Position numbers and translations under genes: made by a program. This document shows positions 1 to 9,408 of a stretch of DNA of 64,000 bases, piece by piece (position 1 is the stretch's first letter; every line of letters starts with the position of its first letter). The notes under the pieces are model-generated. The model saw only the letters and a list, made by a program, of their open reading frames with translations, did no database searches and had not been told where the DNA came from. This DNA comes from Bacillota bacterium (GTDB lineage Bacteria > Bacillota > Clostridia > Peptostreptococcales > Anaerovoracaceae). Location of the stretch: assembly GCA_021769295.1 (NCBI GenBank), contig JAETTD010000005.1, positions 52,654-116,653 on the forward strand. The letters are read 5' to 3'.

Positions 1-372
1 TTTCTCCATTTTGAGTATTTTACACATAATAAATGCCGTAATAAGCGATGTGGCAATGGTTGCGATTATAATAGGAAGGCTCTGACCCCCTACTGCAAGT
101 ACCATTTTTATGTTGAGGGTGAATCCCAATATTATAACTGCCCATTGCAGTATTTTTTTTGAAGTAAAGGTTACACCTTGCTTCATCCTATCTCCGGATG
201 CAAAATTGGGCAGCAGGGCGGTTGCAATCATTCCGATTATAATGGCGAATACGGGAGCGCCTATTACTTCAAAAGAAAATCCGCCTACGTTAAGTCCTGC
301 AAGAAAAGTTGAAACAAATGCAACAACCGCAGAAAAGAAAATGCCCGGACCTTTGTCTTTTATAAAGTTCAT
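1..372 (-). CDS. YeiH-family (UPF0324) membrane transporter, N-terminal part only
   Basis: The gene runs off the left edge, so only the first 124 residues are visible. They form hydrophobic segments at about residues 9-27, 33-53, 72-92 and 97-117. The stretches VIGAPVFAIIIGMI and GVTFTSKKILQWAVIILGF resemble the YeiH/UPF0324 family, called putative sulfate exporters although the substrate is poorly established. The start is the ATG at 372-370, preceded by AGGAG with 6 nt spacing. It is likely an inner-membrane protein. The family call is from recognition, not a search. Confidence 0.75.
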   Translation of the reverse strand, partial: MNFIKDKGPGIFFSAVVAFVSTFLAGLNVGGFSFEVIGAPVFAIIIGMIATALLPNFASGDRMKQGVTFTSKKILQWAVIILGFTLNIKMVLAVGGQSLPIIIATIATSLITAFIMCKILKMEK

Positions 373-438
373 GTTTTTCTCCTTGTTTAGATGATAATAT
401 GAATAATTGTTTTCAAGCCAATCAATAAGTTATGAGAT

Positions 439-540
439 TATTATACCACGATTCTTCCTTTAAAAATACAATGGTCAATCGTGATTCAACGAACGCTTCT
501 TTGCGGCAACGCCGTTACAATCTGTCTGCGTTTATTATCC
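439..540 (-). repeat. 94-bp-period dispersed element, copy A
   Basis: Copy in reverse orientation of the element also seen at 28136, 42551 and 63281. ATTATACC at 440-447 and a one-base variant (ATTATCCC) at 534-541 are exactly 94 bp apart, as in the other copies. Between them lie the CACGAT/ATCGTG and GAACGC/GCGTT dyads. It contains no coding frame I would support. Confidence 0.8.
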
Positions 541-560
541 CCTTGTAATAAAAGCAAAGC

Positions 561-592
561 GCCGAAAGCTTTGAAACATCAAAGTTTTCGGC
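561..592 (-). terminator. Intrinsic terminator of the tRNA-Arg transcript
   Basis: GCCGAAAGCTTTGA pairs with TCAAAGTTTTCGGC across an AACA loop, with one G-U pair. Read on the minus strand it lies about 10 nt past the tRNA 3' end and is followed by a T-rich stretch. Confidence 0.65.
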
Positions 593-600
593 TGAATTTC

Positions 601-675
601 TGGTATCCCCGGCGGGAATCGAACCCACAACTATGCTTTAGGAGAGCACTGTTATATCCATTTAACTACGGAGAC
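601..675 (-). tRNA. tRNA-Arg (anticodon CCT)
   Basis: The reverse strand folds as a standard 75-nt tRNA. The acceptor is GTCTCCG/CGGGGAT with discriminator A and an encoded CCA. The D stem is GTTA/TAAC, the anticodon stem GTGCT/AGCAT with loop CTCCTAA, and the T arm GTGGG-TTCGATT-CCCGC. The anticodon CCT reads AGG (Arg). Confidence 0.92.
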
Positions 676-718
676 ATATTAAGTTTTTTAAAGTCGGAGC
701 AGTTAAACGGGATAACAT

Positions 719-855
719 GTGCTCTCCTAAAGCGACATAATCGAGAGCACTGTTCATACGAACGAAGTGAGTATCAGGGTTCTTAGAATTGCCAAAATCT
801 ATGATTTTGAAGGCAATTCAAGGTTCCTATATCCATTTAACTAGGTCGACATATT
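719..855 (-). pseudogene. Decayed tRNA-Arg duplication
   Basis: Positions 829-855 reproduce the 5' end of the neighbouring tRNA (leader AATATGTC, then TAGTTAAATGGATATA) with a changed acceptor strand. Positions 719-733 and 743-754 carry the anticodon-arm sequence GTGCTCTC and its inverse, together forming a hairpin. Another strong hairpin (GAATTGCC...GGCAATTC) lies at 786-819. No complete cloverleaf can be drawn, so this is a rearranged remnant. Confidence 0.6.
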
Positions 856-1032
856 GAGTTTTTGAGGCCGCAAAGCGCTTAACAAATATATAATACCATT
901 TTTTTAAGAAAAATAATAGTTTTTTATTGTTATTTTTGAAAATTTATTGTATAATGTATAATGTATTGTTAAAAAACTGTCAAAACTGACCCTGTGTACA
1001 TATAAAATAGAGGGTCCGATAGGAGAATAAAG

Positions 1033-2388
1033 ATGTATAAGGTATCAAAAATCAGAGAAGAGTACAAGAAAAAATTGATTACTGCAGAGCAGGCCGCTGC
1101 TATGGTAAAGAACGGCGACCGCCTGCATTTCGGACTGGGCTGCGGTTCCATTGTCGATATTGATAAAGCTATTGCAGCGCGTGCAGATGAACTAAAAGAT
1201 ATTACGGTTCTAAGTACCGTAACAATTCGTGAAAAACCTTTCGAGACATATTTGGCAACAAGCAGCAATGATCAAGTAAGGTTTGCATCCGCACATTTTA
1301 ACACTTTTGACCGTAATATGAACAGAGACGGACGTTGCTGGTATATGCCGATGATGTTTTGTGAGCTGCCTTATTATTGGGTAAATAATGATTGCGGTAT
1401 TGATATTGCCATGTTCCAGGTTGCACCTATGGATGAACACGGTAACTTTAACCTGGGACCTCAGGTAGCGGATATGTGGGGCGTAATCAAGTCCGCCAAG
1501 AAAGTAATCGTTGAAGTCAATGAAAATATGCCGATAGCACATGGCTATCAGACGCAGCTTAACCTTTTCGGTATTGATTACGTTGTTGAGGGAAGCAACA
1601 CGCCGCTGGCAGAATTAAAGACAAAAGAACCGTCTGAAATTGATAAAAAGATTGCCCGCCACGTTGTTGACAGAATCAAGAGCCACAGCACACTTCAGCT
1701 TGGAATCGGCAGTTTGCCTCTTTGCATAGGCAAGATGATCGCTGATTCTGATTTAAGAAATATCAATGCCCATACGGAGATGTTCACCGATGCTTATGTT
1801 GATTTGTTTGATGCCGGTAAACTCACCGGAAATAAGCCTGTTGACAAGGGTAAGGCTGTGTATACATTTGCGGGAGGAACAAAGCGGTTATATGATTTCA
1901 TAGATGACAATCCTATATGCTGCAATGCACCGGTAGACTATGTAAATCTGATAGAAACCATTGCAAAGATAGATAACTTCGTTTCTGTAAACAGCTGCAT
2001 ACAGGTGGATCTTTACGGACAGGTATGCTCCGAATCAGCAGGACACCAGCAGATAAGCGGAACGGGAGGACAACTTGATTTCGTATTGGGCGCATATCAG
2101 TCGACCGGCGGACAGAGCTTCCTTTGCACTCCGTCAACGAGAGTAAATGCAGAAGGAAAGGTTGAATCTTTGATTTCACCGGTTCTGCCTCCGGGAGCAA
2201 TAGTTACTACGCCGAGAACGGCTACTAATTACATAGTTACGGAATATGGCGCTGCCGACCTCAAAGGTAAGACGACTTGGGAAAGAGCAGAATTACTTGT
2301 AGGAATCGCACACCCTGATTTCAGAGATGATCTTATTAAAGAAGCTGAAAAAATGGGAATCTGGAGAAATACAAGCAAGTTGCTGTAA
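1033..2388 (+). CDS. Butyryl-CoA:acetate / 4-hydroxybutyrate CoA-transferase family protein
   Basis: A 451-residue class I CoA-transferase of the Cat2/AbfT/But type. It moves CoA between an acyl-CoA (probably butyryl-CoA) and acetate, a terminal step of butyrate fermentation. The likely catalytic glutamate is E249 in the HTEMFTDA stretch. The CoA-loop motif GTGGQLDF lies at about 343-350. Length and motif order fit the family. The start is ATG after AGGAG (about 1021-1025). It appears monocistronic, with a palindromic array rather than a gene downstream. Butyryl versus 4-hydroxybutyryl preference cannot be settled from sequence alone. A butyrate kinase is encoded at 29618. Confidence 0.88.
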   Translation: MYKVSKIREEYKKKLITAEQAAAMVKNGDRLHFGLGCGSIVDIDKAIAARADELKDITVLSTVTIREKPFETYLATSSNDQVRFASAHFNTFDRNMNRDGRCWYMPMMFCELPYYWVNNDCGIDIAMFQVAPMDEHGNFNLGPQVADMWGVIKSAKKVIVEVNENMPIAHGYQTQLNLFGIDYVVEGSNTPLAELKTKEPSEIDKKIARHVVDRIKSHSTLQLGIGSLPLCIGKMIADSDLRNINAHTEMFTDAYVDLFDAGKLTGNKPVDKGKAVYTFAGGTKRLYDFIDDNPICCNAPVDYVNLIETIAKIDNFVSVNSCIQVDLYGQVCSESAGHQQISGTGGQLDFVLGAYQSTGGQSFLCTPSTRVNAEGKVESLISPVLPPGAIVTTPRTATNYIVTEYGAADLKGKTTWERAELLVGIAHPDFRDDLIKEAEKMGIWRNTSKLL

Positions 2389-2429
2389 TCTGAGTTGGAG
2401 GCTAAAACTATCTCGACTGACCGGTGAAA

Positions 2430-2650
2430 TGCCGAAAATTAAAAAAATCGTGGCATTTACGGCAGTTTGAAGGCAGTTATGGCATGCAGAATGCCGCATT
2501 TAAGAAAAATCACGGCATTTACGGCAGTTTAAGAGCCGCCGTAGCCGAAAAATGACCGCACATAAAGAAATTTTTGAATTTTACGGCAGTTTTACTGCTC
2601 ATATAGGGTGTAAAATGCCGCAATTCAAGAAAAATTTAAGATTTCCGGCA
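2430..2650 (-). repeat. P35 palindromic array, locus 1 (four units, 62-bp period)
   Basis: Four 35-bp units start at 2430, 2492, 2554 and 2616, each exactly 62 bp from the next. Each runs from TGCCG (GACCG in the third) through 25 AT-rich bases to CGGCA. The 27-bp intervals differ in sequence but begin GTTT. The A-rich strand of the unit is on the plus strand, as at 60460 and opposite to 37179. It fills the gap between the CoA-transferase and the PepSY gene; no credible ORF lies here. Confidence 0.85.
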
Positions 2651-2666
2651 ATCTTGCCGAGAATAA

Positions 2667-2698
2667 AAGAGCCGCTCGCATCTCTGCAGGCGGCTCTT
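2667..2698 (-). terminator. Terminator of the trxA-PepSY transcript
   Basis: AAGAGCCGC pairs with GCGGCTCTT around a 14-nt loop. On the minus strand it is followed by TTTTATTC, so it ends the leftward transcript from 3693. Confidence 0.7.
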
Positions 2699-2717
2699 GT
2701 TATGTCTGTTCTAAATA

Positions 2718-3350
2718 TCAGCTATAAATGCTTTCGGTATCCTTTTCCAAGACTGCGCCGGTTGTTGCATCTATTTCAAAAGAGTATTCAAAATCACCAC
2801 TGATAAAGTCTATTTCGTATACATATATGCCGTCATCTCTGTCAAACTTAATTTTTGTGAAAGTGACCGAGGCGGCGTCTACACCTGCATTCTGAAGAGC
2901 CAGCTCTTTGGCTTTTTCTTCTCCGATATGATTATCGGCGCCGGCGCTTTGACCGTTTTCACCGGTTGCAGAGCTTCCGGAATTATCGGCGGCAGGCGAA
3001 GATTGTCCACAAATTGCTTCTTTGTCGATTCCTGTGATTTTGCCGCTTGAAGCCGCAATATCGTATTCGTATTTGAAGCTGTCCGCAATAAATGTAACTT
3101 CGTAAGAACTTGAAAAGTCATCACTGTCATAATGAACATTAAGGTTGGAAACCTGCGTTTCCTTATAGCCCGCATCCTGCAAAGCAATTTCAGCGGCTTT
3201 TTTAGTTCCGATGTCTTTTTCTGTACCCATTGAGGCCATAACTTTCATGGCAGCAAGAGCTCCCAAAGCGATGAGGAGCACGGCGCATAATGCCATAACA
3301 GCTATCTTGGCAGGTGAAGCCCACCCTTTTTTTGCATTATCATTCGTCAT
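2718..3350 (-). CDS. Membrane-anchored protein with two PepSY domains
   Basis: 210 residues: a short cytoplasmic N-terminus, one membrane segment at about 15-36, then two extracytoplasmic repeats of PepSY type (about 45-110 and 140-208). Both repeats share the pattern ...KAxExALxxAG...VxFxxxxFxYxxxIxxxxGxI. A Ser/Gly/Asn-rich linker separates them. PepSY domains are often inhibitory or chaperone-like towards secreted peptidases, but the partner is not visible here. The gene lies 40 bp downstream of trxA in the same direction and probably shares its transcript. The start ATG follows GGGAGG. Confidence 0.75.
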   Translation of the reverse strand: MTNDNAKKGWASPAKIAVMALCAVLLIALGALAAMKVMASMGTEKDIGTKKAAEIALQDAGYKETQVSNLNVHYDSDDFSSSYEVTFIADSFKYEYDIAASSGKITGIDKEAICGQSSPAADNSGSSATGENGQSAGADNHIGEEKAKELALQNAGVDAASVTFTKIKFDRDDGIYVYEIDFISGDFEYSFEIDATTGAVLEKDTESIYS

Positions 3351-3390
3351 AAATGTCGCCTCCCTTCGGTAGATGCTGTAAGCAAAGCCA

Positions 3391-3693
3391 TTACAGCAAC
3401 GCTAAAATTTCCTCTTTGGAAATCAGCCCTATTGACTTTTGAGAAATTTCCCCATTTTTGAAGAGAATAAGAGTAGGAATACTCATTACACCGTAACGAA
3501 TAGCAAGCTCTCCCTCATCATCAATATTTATTTTGCAGACCTTTATATCGGAACGCTCTTCTGCAACTTGGTCTACTATGGGCGAAAGCATTTTGCAAGG
3601 AGTGCACCATGCGGCCCAAAAGTCTACAAGTACGGGCTTTTTCTCCATTAAAACTTCTTTTTCAAAATTATCTTTAGTAATTGTTGTAATCAT
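3391..3693 (-). CDS. trxA: Thioredoxin
   Basis: 100 residues, typical of a thioredoxin. The active site is WCTPCK (about residues 29-34) rather than the commoner WCGPCK, and the cis-proline loop is SIPTL. It reduces protein disulfides in the cytosol. The start follows AGGAGG with good spacing. It is first in a two-gene leftward unit with the PepSY protein. No thioredoxin reductase lies nearby. Confidence 0.92.
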   Translation of the reverse strand: MITTITKDNFEKEVLMEKKPVLVDFWAAWCTPCKMLSPIVDQVAEERSDIKVCKINIDDEGELAIRYGVMSIPTLILFKNGEISQKSIGLISKEEILALL

Positions 3694-3824
3694 CCTAAAA
3701 TCCTCCTTTTATGCAATATTTTAACTATATTATACCCGAAAACATAAAGATTAAAATAGTATTGAGATTAAAATTATGATATAATAAAGTATTATTTCAG
3801 CTAACAGAGGGGGAGACAAAAAGC

Positions 3825-6800
3825 ATGTCAAAATACAGCGTAAAAAAACCCATGACGGTTTTTGTCGTAGTGGTAATTATCATAGCATTGGGCGTAGTAT
3901 CCTTACTTGGAATGACTCCTGACTTGATGCCGAGTATAGATTTGCCTTATGTGGTTGTCATGACGACTTATCCCGGGGCTACACCGGAAGAAGTTGAGGC
4001 AACGGTTACAAAACCGTTGGAGCAGGGACTTTCCACGACAGAAAATCTTAAAAACATACAATCCATATCCGGCGCCAATTATTCCCTGGTTATGCTGGAG
4101 TTTGAAGATGATTCCGATATGGATACGGCAGTAGTAAATATACTGCAAAGCATCGACCTCGTAGAAGGGGGCTGGGACGAGGCAATCGGTTCACCTTACA
4201 TAATGAAACTTAACCCTAACATGATGCCTATTGCCATAGCGGCGGTGGATATGGAAGGGTATGATACTCAGAAACTTTCGACCTTCGTAAAAGACACCCT
4301 GATAAATGAGCTCGAAGGCACGACAGGTGTAGCAAGCATAAACACGGGAGGTCTGATAGAGGCCAAAATAAATGTTTCTATCAATGAAGATAAAATAGAG
4401 GCTCTCAACGAGAAACTTCTGCGAAAAGCCAATACATCTTTGGCGGATGCAAAAGGTCGGATAAATACAGGTCTTACCGAAATAAAGAAAGCCGAGGCAC
4501 AGCTCGCCGATGCCAAAACCGAGCTGGATAAAACAAAGGACGGAACTTACGACCAGCTTGCAAGCATAAGCGCAGAGCTGGATGCAGCAGTTGCACAGGC
4601 AAGCGCACTGCCGGCACAGATTTCGGCTTTGGAAGGACAGAAGCTTGCCATAGAAGCGCAGCTTCAGGATGACCCTTCCAATGTTGACCTTCGCAAGCAG
4701 CTTGCAGGAATAGAATTTCAGCTTGCAGCGCTGAAACAGGCAAGCCAGGACGCTAACCTTCAGGTTGAAAATTTAAAAGAAGCATATAAGCAGGCAGAAA
4801 AGGGGACATATGTGGCGCAAGACAGCCTGGACGACGCTTATGCACAGCTCGAAAGCGCTCAAAGCGAACTGATAAGCCAGAAGGGCAAATTGAACAGTGC
4901 CATGGCTCAGGTCAACTCGGCAGGAAATGCAGCTCTTGCAAAGGCGGACTTGGGCTCCATGATAACCATGGATATGGTGTCCAAAATTCTGCAGGGCCAG
5001 AACTTTTCCATGCCGGCAGGATATATTCAGGAGGACGGAGCCAAGTATCTTGTAAGCGTAGGCGATGAACTTACGAGTCCGGAAGATATAGGAAACCAGT
5101 TCCTGTTCAACGTGGAAGGAATAGGAGATATTCATTTAAGCGATGTTGCGGACGTATTTGTAGCCGACAACAGCGATGCTGTCTATGCAAGCATCGACGG
5201 TAATCCGGGAGTGTTGCTGACCTTTTCCAAACAGTCAAATTATCCTACGGCAACGGTTTCGGATAATATAAGCGAAAAGTTTGAACAACTGAGCGAAAAG
5301 TACGAAGGTCTCAAGTTCACCATGATGATGGACCAGGGAAGTTATATATATATGATTATAGGAGCCATAGCTCAAAGCTTGGGCTTCGGAGCGCTTTTTG
5401 CGATAATAATACTGCTCTTATTCCTGCGAGACATTAAACCTACGATTATCACATTGCTTAGCATTCCTATAAGCATAATGTTTGCCATAGTGCTCATGTA
5501 TTTTTCGGGAGTAACTCTCAACATGATTTCGCTGTCCGGCCTTGCTGTGGCGGTGGGAATGCTGGTGGACAATTCTATAGTTGTAATCGAAAATATATTC
5601 AGGCTTCGCAGAATGGGAGTGCCTGCAAAAAAAGCAGCCGTTGCGGGGGCGAAACAGGTTTCGGGAGCAATCGCTTCATCCACGCTGACCACAGTCTGCG
5701 TATTTGCACCTATAGTATTTGTGCACGGAATCACCAGACAGCTGTTTACCGATATGGCGCTCACGGTGACCTATTCCCTGCTTGCAAGCTTGATAATAGC
5801 ACTTACGTTGGTTCCTGCAATGTCTTCCATGATGTTTAGGAAAGACATGAAACCGGAAGGCAAAAGGTTCAATTCTTTCAAACGCAGATATATGAAACTT
5901 TTATCATGGAATCTGAAGCACAAAGCCTTGGTTTTGGTATTGGCCATAGGCTTGCTCGTGTTCAGCATAATAGCTTCTGTTGCAAAAGGCTTTATCTTTA
6001 TGCCTGATATGGCGACTCCGCAGCTTTCGGGAACCATGATTATGAATGACGAAGAGGCCAAGCTCGAGGACACAAAGGCTGTGGCAGATCAGGTTCTGAC
6101 AAAGATTAAGAATGTCGAAGGTGTAGATACCGCAGGAGGAATGTTGTCAGCCACCAATACTTTAACGGGAGAAACATCGGCAACATCGGTAAGTTTGTAT
6201 GTAATCGTCGATGAAGATACAAACAGAAGCGGCGGAGAAATCTGTAAAGATATAGAAGAACAATGCAAAGATTTGGATTGTCAGGTACAGATGCTCAGTT
6301 CATCATCTATTACATCCTATACAACAGCCCTGGGCGGAAGCGGTGTCGGAATTGAGATTTACGGAACGGATACGGATTCCCTGCAGAAAGCGGCAGAACA
6401 AATAGGAAGCAAGCTTCAAGAGGTGGAAGGGATAAAAACGGTGGATAACGGTTTGCAGGAGACAGAGCCGGAACTCCATTTTACAATAGACAAAGAGAAG
6501 GCCATGAGAAACGGACTGACGGTAGCCCAGGTGTATATGCAGGTGGCCGAAGCTCTTAAAACAGAAACCACATCCACAAACCTTCTGTGGGAAGGAGATA
6601 ATTATGATGTTGTGGTTTCAAATGACGATTCATTAAGCGTAACTGCCGATACGCTTAAAAACCTTGAAATCGAAGGAAGCGACAGCAGCGGAAACAAAAT
6701 AACCGTAAAGTTGTCCGAAATAGCAGAGGCGCAGGAAGTCAGGACCTTACCTTCAATTACGAGAATCAACCAGAGAACATATCTTACGGTGACGGGAGAA

Positions 6801-7466
6801 TTGGAAGAAGGTTATAACGTTACCCTGGTTACTCAGGAAGCGGAAAAAGCTCTTGCGGATTATGAAGCACCGCAGGGCGTGACCTTTGAGTTCAGCGGAG
6901 AAAACGAAATGATTATGGACGCCATGGCTGACCTTGTGAAGATGATGGCGCTTGGAATTCTCTTGGTATATCTGATTATGGTTGCTCAGTTCCAGTCACT
7001 GCGCTCACCGTTTATAGTTATGTTCACCATACCGCTTGCCTTTACCGGAGGCCTGCTGGCACTGCTCATATTCGGCAAAGAAATAAGCATAATAGCGATG
7101 ATAGGTTTGATTATGCTGGTAGGAATCATCGTAAACAACGGTATAGTTCTGGTGGATTATATAAATCAGCTTAGAATAAAGGGTGTGGAAAAACGCCGCG
7201 CCATTATAGAAGGCGGCGCTACCCGTATAAGACCTGTGCTTATGACCAGCTTAACTACCATTTTGGGACTTATAGTTATGGCGGTCGGTAAGACGGCAGG
7301 AACGGACATGATGCAGCCTATTGCGCTGGTATGTATAGGAGGACTTGTTTACGCCACTGCGCTGACTTTGTTTGTGGTGCCTGTTATATACGATATATTC
7401 ACCGGGGAAAAGTTCAAACATACCAAAGCAGAAGATATAGATGTGAGCGACTTGGTAGTAGAATAG
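3825..7466 (+). CDS. RND-family efflux transporter with coiled-coil insertion
   Basis: 1213 residues with the classic duplicated RND layout: TM1 at about 12-30, a porter domain, a TM cluster near 500-700, a second extracytoplasmic loop, and a final TM cluster near 1030-1190 including GIIVNNGIVLVDY. It resembles HAE1/AcrB-type pumps, which usually have about 1040 residues. The excess is a 175-residue Ala/Gln/Lys/Glu-rich coiled coil at about 195-370 inside the first porter loop. No periplasmic adaptor or outer-membrane channel gene is adjacent, as expected for a Gram-positive. The substrate is unknown (lipid or drug export possible). It is single-gene and convergent with an ArsR regulator. Confidence 0.85.
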   Translation: MSKYSVKKPMTVFVVVVIIIALGVVSLLGMTPDLMPSIDLPYVVVMTTYPGATPEEVEATVTKPLEQGLSTTENLKNIQSISGANYSLVMLEFEDDSDMDTAVVNILQSIDLVEGGWDEAIGSPYIMKLNPNMMPIAIAAVDMEGYDTQKLSTFVKDTLINELEGTTGVASINTGGLIEAKINVSINEDKIEALNEKLLRKANTSLADAKGRINTGLTEIKKAEAQLADAKTELDKTKDGTYDQLASISAELDAAVAQASALPAQISALEGQKLAIEAQLQDDPSNVDLRKQLAGIEFQLAALKQASQDANLQVENLKEAYKQAEKGTYVAQDSLDDAYAQLESAQSELISQKGKLNSAMAQVNSAGNAALAKADLGSMITMDMVSKILQGQNFSMPAGYIQEDGAKYLVSVGDELTSPEDIGNQFLFNVEGIGDIHLSDVADVFVADNSDAVYASIDGNPGVLLTFSKQSNYPTATVSDNISEKFEQLSEKYEGLKFTMMMDQGSYIYMIIGAIAQSLGFGALFAIIILLLFLRDIKPTIITLLSIPISIMFAIVLMYFSGVTLNMISLSGLAVAVGMLVDNSIVVIENIFRLRRMGVPAKKAAVAGAKQVSGAIASSTLTTVCVFAPIVFVHGITRQLFTDMALTVTYSLLASLIIALTLVPAMSSMMFRKDMKPEGKRFNSFKRRYMKLLSWNLKHKALVLVLAIGLLVFSIIASVAKGFIFMPDMATPQLSGTMIMNDEEAKLEDTKAVADQVLTKIKNVEGVDTAGGMLSATNTLTGETSATSVSLYVIVDEDTNRSGGEICKDIEEQCKDLDCQVQMLSSSSITSYTTALGGSGVGIEIYGTDTDSLQKAAEQIGSKLQEVEGIKTVDNGLQETEPELHFTIDKEKAMRNGLTVAQVYMQVAEALKTETTSTNLLWEGDNYDVVVSNDDSLSVTADTLKNLEIEGSDSSGNKITVKLSEIAEAQEVRTLPSITRINQRTYLTVTGELEEGYNVTLVTQEAEKALADYEAPQGVTFEFSGENEMIMDAMADLVKMMALGILLVYLIMVAQFQSLRSPFIVMFTIPLAFTGGLLALLIFGKEISIIAMIGLIMLVGIIVNNGIVLVDYINQLRIKGVEKRRAIIEGGATRIRPVLMTSLTTILGLIVMAVGKTAGTDMMQPIALVCIGGLVYATALTLFVVPVIYDIFTGEKFKHTKAEDIDVSDLVVE

Positions 7467-7482
7467 AAAGTTTGAGTTATGT

Positions 7483-7515
7483 AAAAGGGGCTGCCCTCAT
7501 GAACAGCCCCTTTTT
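7483..7515. terminator. Bidirectional terminator between convergent genes
   Basis: AAAAGGGGCTG pairs with CAGCCCCTTTT around a 10-nt loop, with A and T tracts on either side. It serves both the RND gene and the ArsR gene. Confidence 0.85.
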
Positions 7516-7518
7516 CTT

Positions 7519-7845
7519 TTATTGCGAAACCGAAAACTTTTTGGTTGCATTCAGATATTGCATGAGCATACCAAGGTTTGCGTAATAATATGAAAATTTG
7601 TCTTTTTTCTGTACTTCTATAAGCCCTGATTCTGCCAGCTTTTTCGTATGCTGAGAAATCGTCGCCTGTGCATAATCAAAATGCTCTACCAAATCCTTGT
7701 TGCAAACAAGAACCATGGCTTTGTTTGACTGCATTATGTATCTGAATATTTTAATTCTGGCAGGGTGGGCCAATGCATCGGAGACTTTAGCTATAAGCAA
7801 AATCTCTTCTTCAAGCATTTCGTTGGAATCTTTTCTGAGTCTCAT
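7519..7845 (-). CDS. ArsR-family winged-helix repressor
   Basis: 108 residues with an ArsR/SmtB-type winged helix. Features are ALAHPARIKIFRYI, a recognition-helix region YAQATISQHTKKLAESGLI and a wing FSYYYANL. No clear metal-binding CxC is seen; a single Cys lies near residue 48. The inducer and targets are unknown. It faces the sigma-54 activator gene divergently and the RND gene convergently, so neither is a sure target. The ATG at 7845 follows AAAGG. Confidence 0.8.
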   Translation of the reverse strand: MRLRKDSNEMLEEEILLIAKVSDALAHPARIKIFRYIMQSNKAMVLVCNKDLVEHFDYAQATISQHTKKLAESGLIEVQKKDKFSYYYANLGMLMQYLNATKKFSVSQ

Positions 7846-7918
7846 AATAAAAACCTTTCTTTGATAATTACCAATATATTATGACAGAATTCCCCGGCTT
7901 TTTCAAGAAATAAAAGCT

Positions 7919-7932
7919 GCAAAAATATTTGC
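7919..7932 (+). promoter_or_regulatory. Activator-binding site (UAS) before the sigma-54 regulator
   Basis: GCAAAAATATTTGC, followed by ACC, is identical to two copies at 9372 and 9395. It lies 43 bp before the regulator start codon, which suggests autoregulation. The inverted repeat is GCAAA-N4-TTTGC. Confidence 0.7.
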
Positions 7933-7974
7933 ACCGATTGGAATAATATGATAAAATATCAATAGGAGTAATAT

Positions 7975-9372
7975 ATGAAGAAAGAATATTATGAAAAAAT
8001 AATAGAAGAATTGATAAAGCTAATCGACGAGGGAGTGTACATTGTAGATGAAAAGGGCGTAGGCCGATTTTACAATGATGTCATGGCGTCTATGGAAAAG
8101 GTAAATGTGGAGGATGTCCTTGACAAAAAATTCCATGAAGCCTTTCCGGAAGTCAGAAATACCGACAGCACCATGCTCAAAGCTCTCTTAAAAGCCGAGC
8201 CCACGGTAGGACAACAGCAGACATACAAAAATTTTTACGGAAAAGAAATTACTACCGTCAACAGCACAATCCCGATAATATCGGACGGTAAGACCGTGGC
8301 GGCTATCGAAGTGGCAAAGGATATTACGGATATAAGAAGAATGTCGGATACCCTTCTTGAACTTCAAAAAAGCAAAAGTGAACCTGCGCCGCAAAGAAAC
8401 AATACCATAAAGAGATATACCTTTGATGACATTTATGGTAAAAACGAAGATTTTCAGGTGGCTTTAAACCGTGCCCGCAAGGCGGCAGAAAACGACGCAT
8501 CCGTCTTTATATACGGAGAGACCGGAACGGGAAAAGAACTGTTTGCCCAGAGTATTCATTACTGCGGAAAAAGAAAGGACAAGCCTTTTCTGGCACAGAA
8601 CTGTGCTGCCATTCCCGAATCCCTGCTGGAAGGAATCCTGTTTGGTACATCCAAGGGAAGCTTTACGGGAGCTGTGGACAGGGAAGGCATGTTTGAACAG
8701 GCCAACGGAGGAACACTTCTGCTGGATGAGATAAGCGCCATGCCTTATGATTTACAGAGCAAGCTTCTGAGGGTCCTGCAAGAGGATTACATAAGGCGTG
8801 TAGGTGGCATGAAGGACATCCCTGTCAATGTAAGGATTATAGCTACTGTCAACGAACCGCCTGAGGAGCTTATTGCTCAAGGTAAATTGAGAAAGGACTT
8901 GTTCTACAGATTAAACGTCATAAGCATACAGATTCCGGCTCTCAGGGAACGGGCCGATGATATACCGGTTCTTGCAGAACGCTTGCTTGAAAAGTACAAT
9001 AAGCGTTTTGAAAAAGAAATCTGGATGTTGTCCGACGGCGCAATTAAGAAACTTAAAAACCATGATTACCCGGGCAATGTCAGAGAGCTTGAAAATATAA
9101 TAGAACAGGCCGTTTCAATGGGCGATAACGAGCATGTGCTCACAGAAAAGAATCTTGTCATGCCTACAGCAACCCGAAGAGGAAAGATTCAGGCGGTGGA
9201 ATATGAAAAAAATATCCCTCTTGATAAATACTTGGGCGAAGTAGAAGCCAAAATAATAAAGGCGGCGCTTTTGGAGGCCGGCGGCAACATTTCCAAAACA
9301 GCTGACCAACTGCAAATAAAGAGACAGACGTTGCAGCACAAGCTTAAAAAGTACAATCTGACGGGCAAATAG
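7975..9372 (+). CDS. Sigma-54-dependent PAS-domain activator of ornithine catabolism
   Basis: 465 residues. An N-terminal PAS-like sensor (about 8-120) is followed by an AAA+ domain (about 150-385) with Walker A GETGTGKE at 181-188 and the sigma-54 contact motif GSFTGA at 228-233. A Fis-type helix-turn-helix lies at about 438-462 (NISKTADQLQIKRQTLQHK). It hydrolyses ATP to open sigma-54 promoters. Three identical candidate binding sites flank the gene, and a -24/-12 promoter lies just downstream before ord, so it very likely activates the ornithine operon in the manner of RocR. The inducer is probably ornithine or a relative (inference). Start ATG follows AGGAG. Confidence 0.9.
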   Translation: MKKEYYEKIIEELIKLIDEGVYIVDEKGVGRFYNDVMASMEKVNVEDVLDKKFHEAFPEVRNTDSTMLKALLKAEPTVGQQQTYKNFYGKEITTVNSTIPIISDGKTVAAIEVAKDITDIRRMSDTLLELQKSKSEPAPQRNNTIKRYTFDDIYGKNEDFQVALNRARKAAENDASVFIYGETGTGKELFAQSIHYCGKRKDKPFLAQNCAAIPESLLEGILFGTSKGSFTGAVDREGMFEQANGGTLLLDEISAMPYDLQSKLLRVLQEDYIRRVGGMKDIPVNVRIIATVNEPPEELIAQGKLRKDLFYRLNVISIQIPALRERADDIPVLAERLLEKYNKRFEKEIWMLSDGAIKKLKNHDYPGNVRELENIIEQAVSMGDNEHVLTEKNLVMPTATRRGKIQAVEYEKNIPLDKYLGEVEAKIIKAALLEAGGNISKTADQLQIKRQTLQHKLKKYNLTGK

Positions 9373-9408
9373 CAAAAATATTTGCACCAAAAACGCAAAA
9401 ATATTTGC
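9372..9408 (+). promoter_or_regulatory. Paired upstream activator sites of the ornithine operon
   Basis: Two identical GCAAAAATATTTGC boxes at 9372-9385 and 9395-9408, 23 bp apart. The first begins on the last base of the regulator stop codon. They lie about 175-210 bp upstream of the -24 element, a normal distance for a looping sigma-54 enhancer. Confidence 0.8.

Noticed and set aside
481..786. 101-codon plus-strand ORF over the tRNA
   Set aside because: It lies across the dispersed element and the tRNA gene on the opposite strand and encodes no recognisable protein.
2552..2803. 83-codon plus-strand ORF
   Set aside because: It starts inside a P35 array and runs into the antisense of the PepSY gene.
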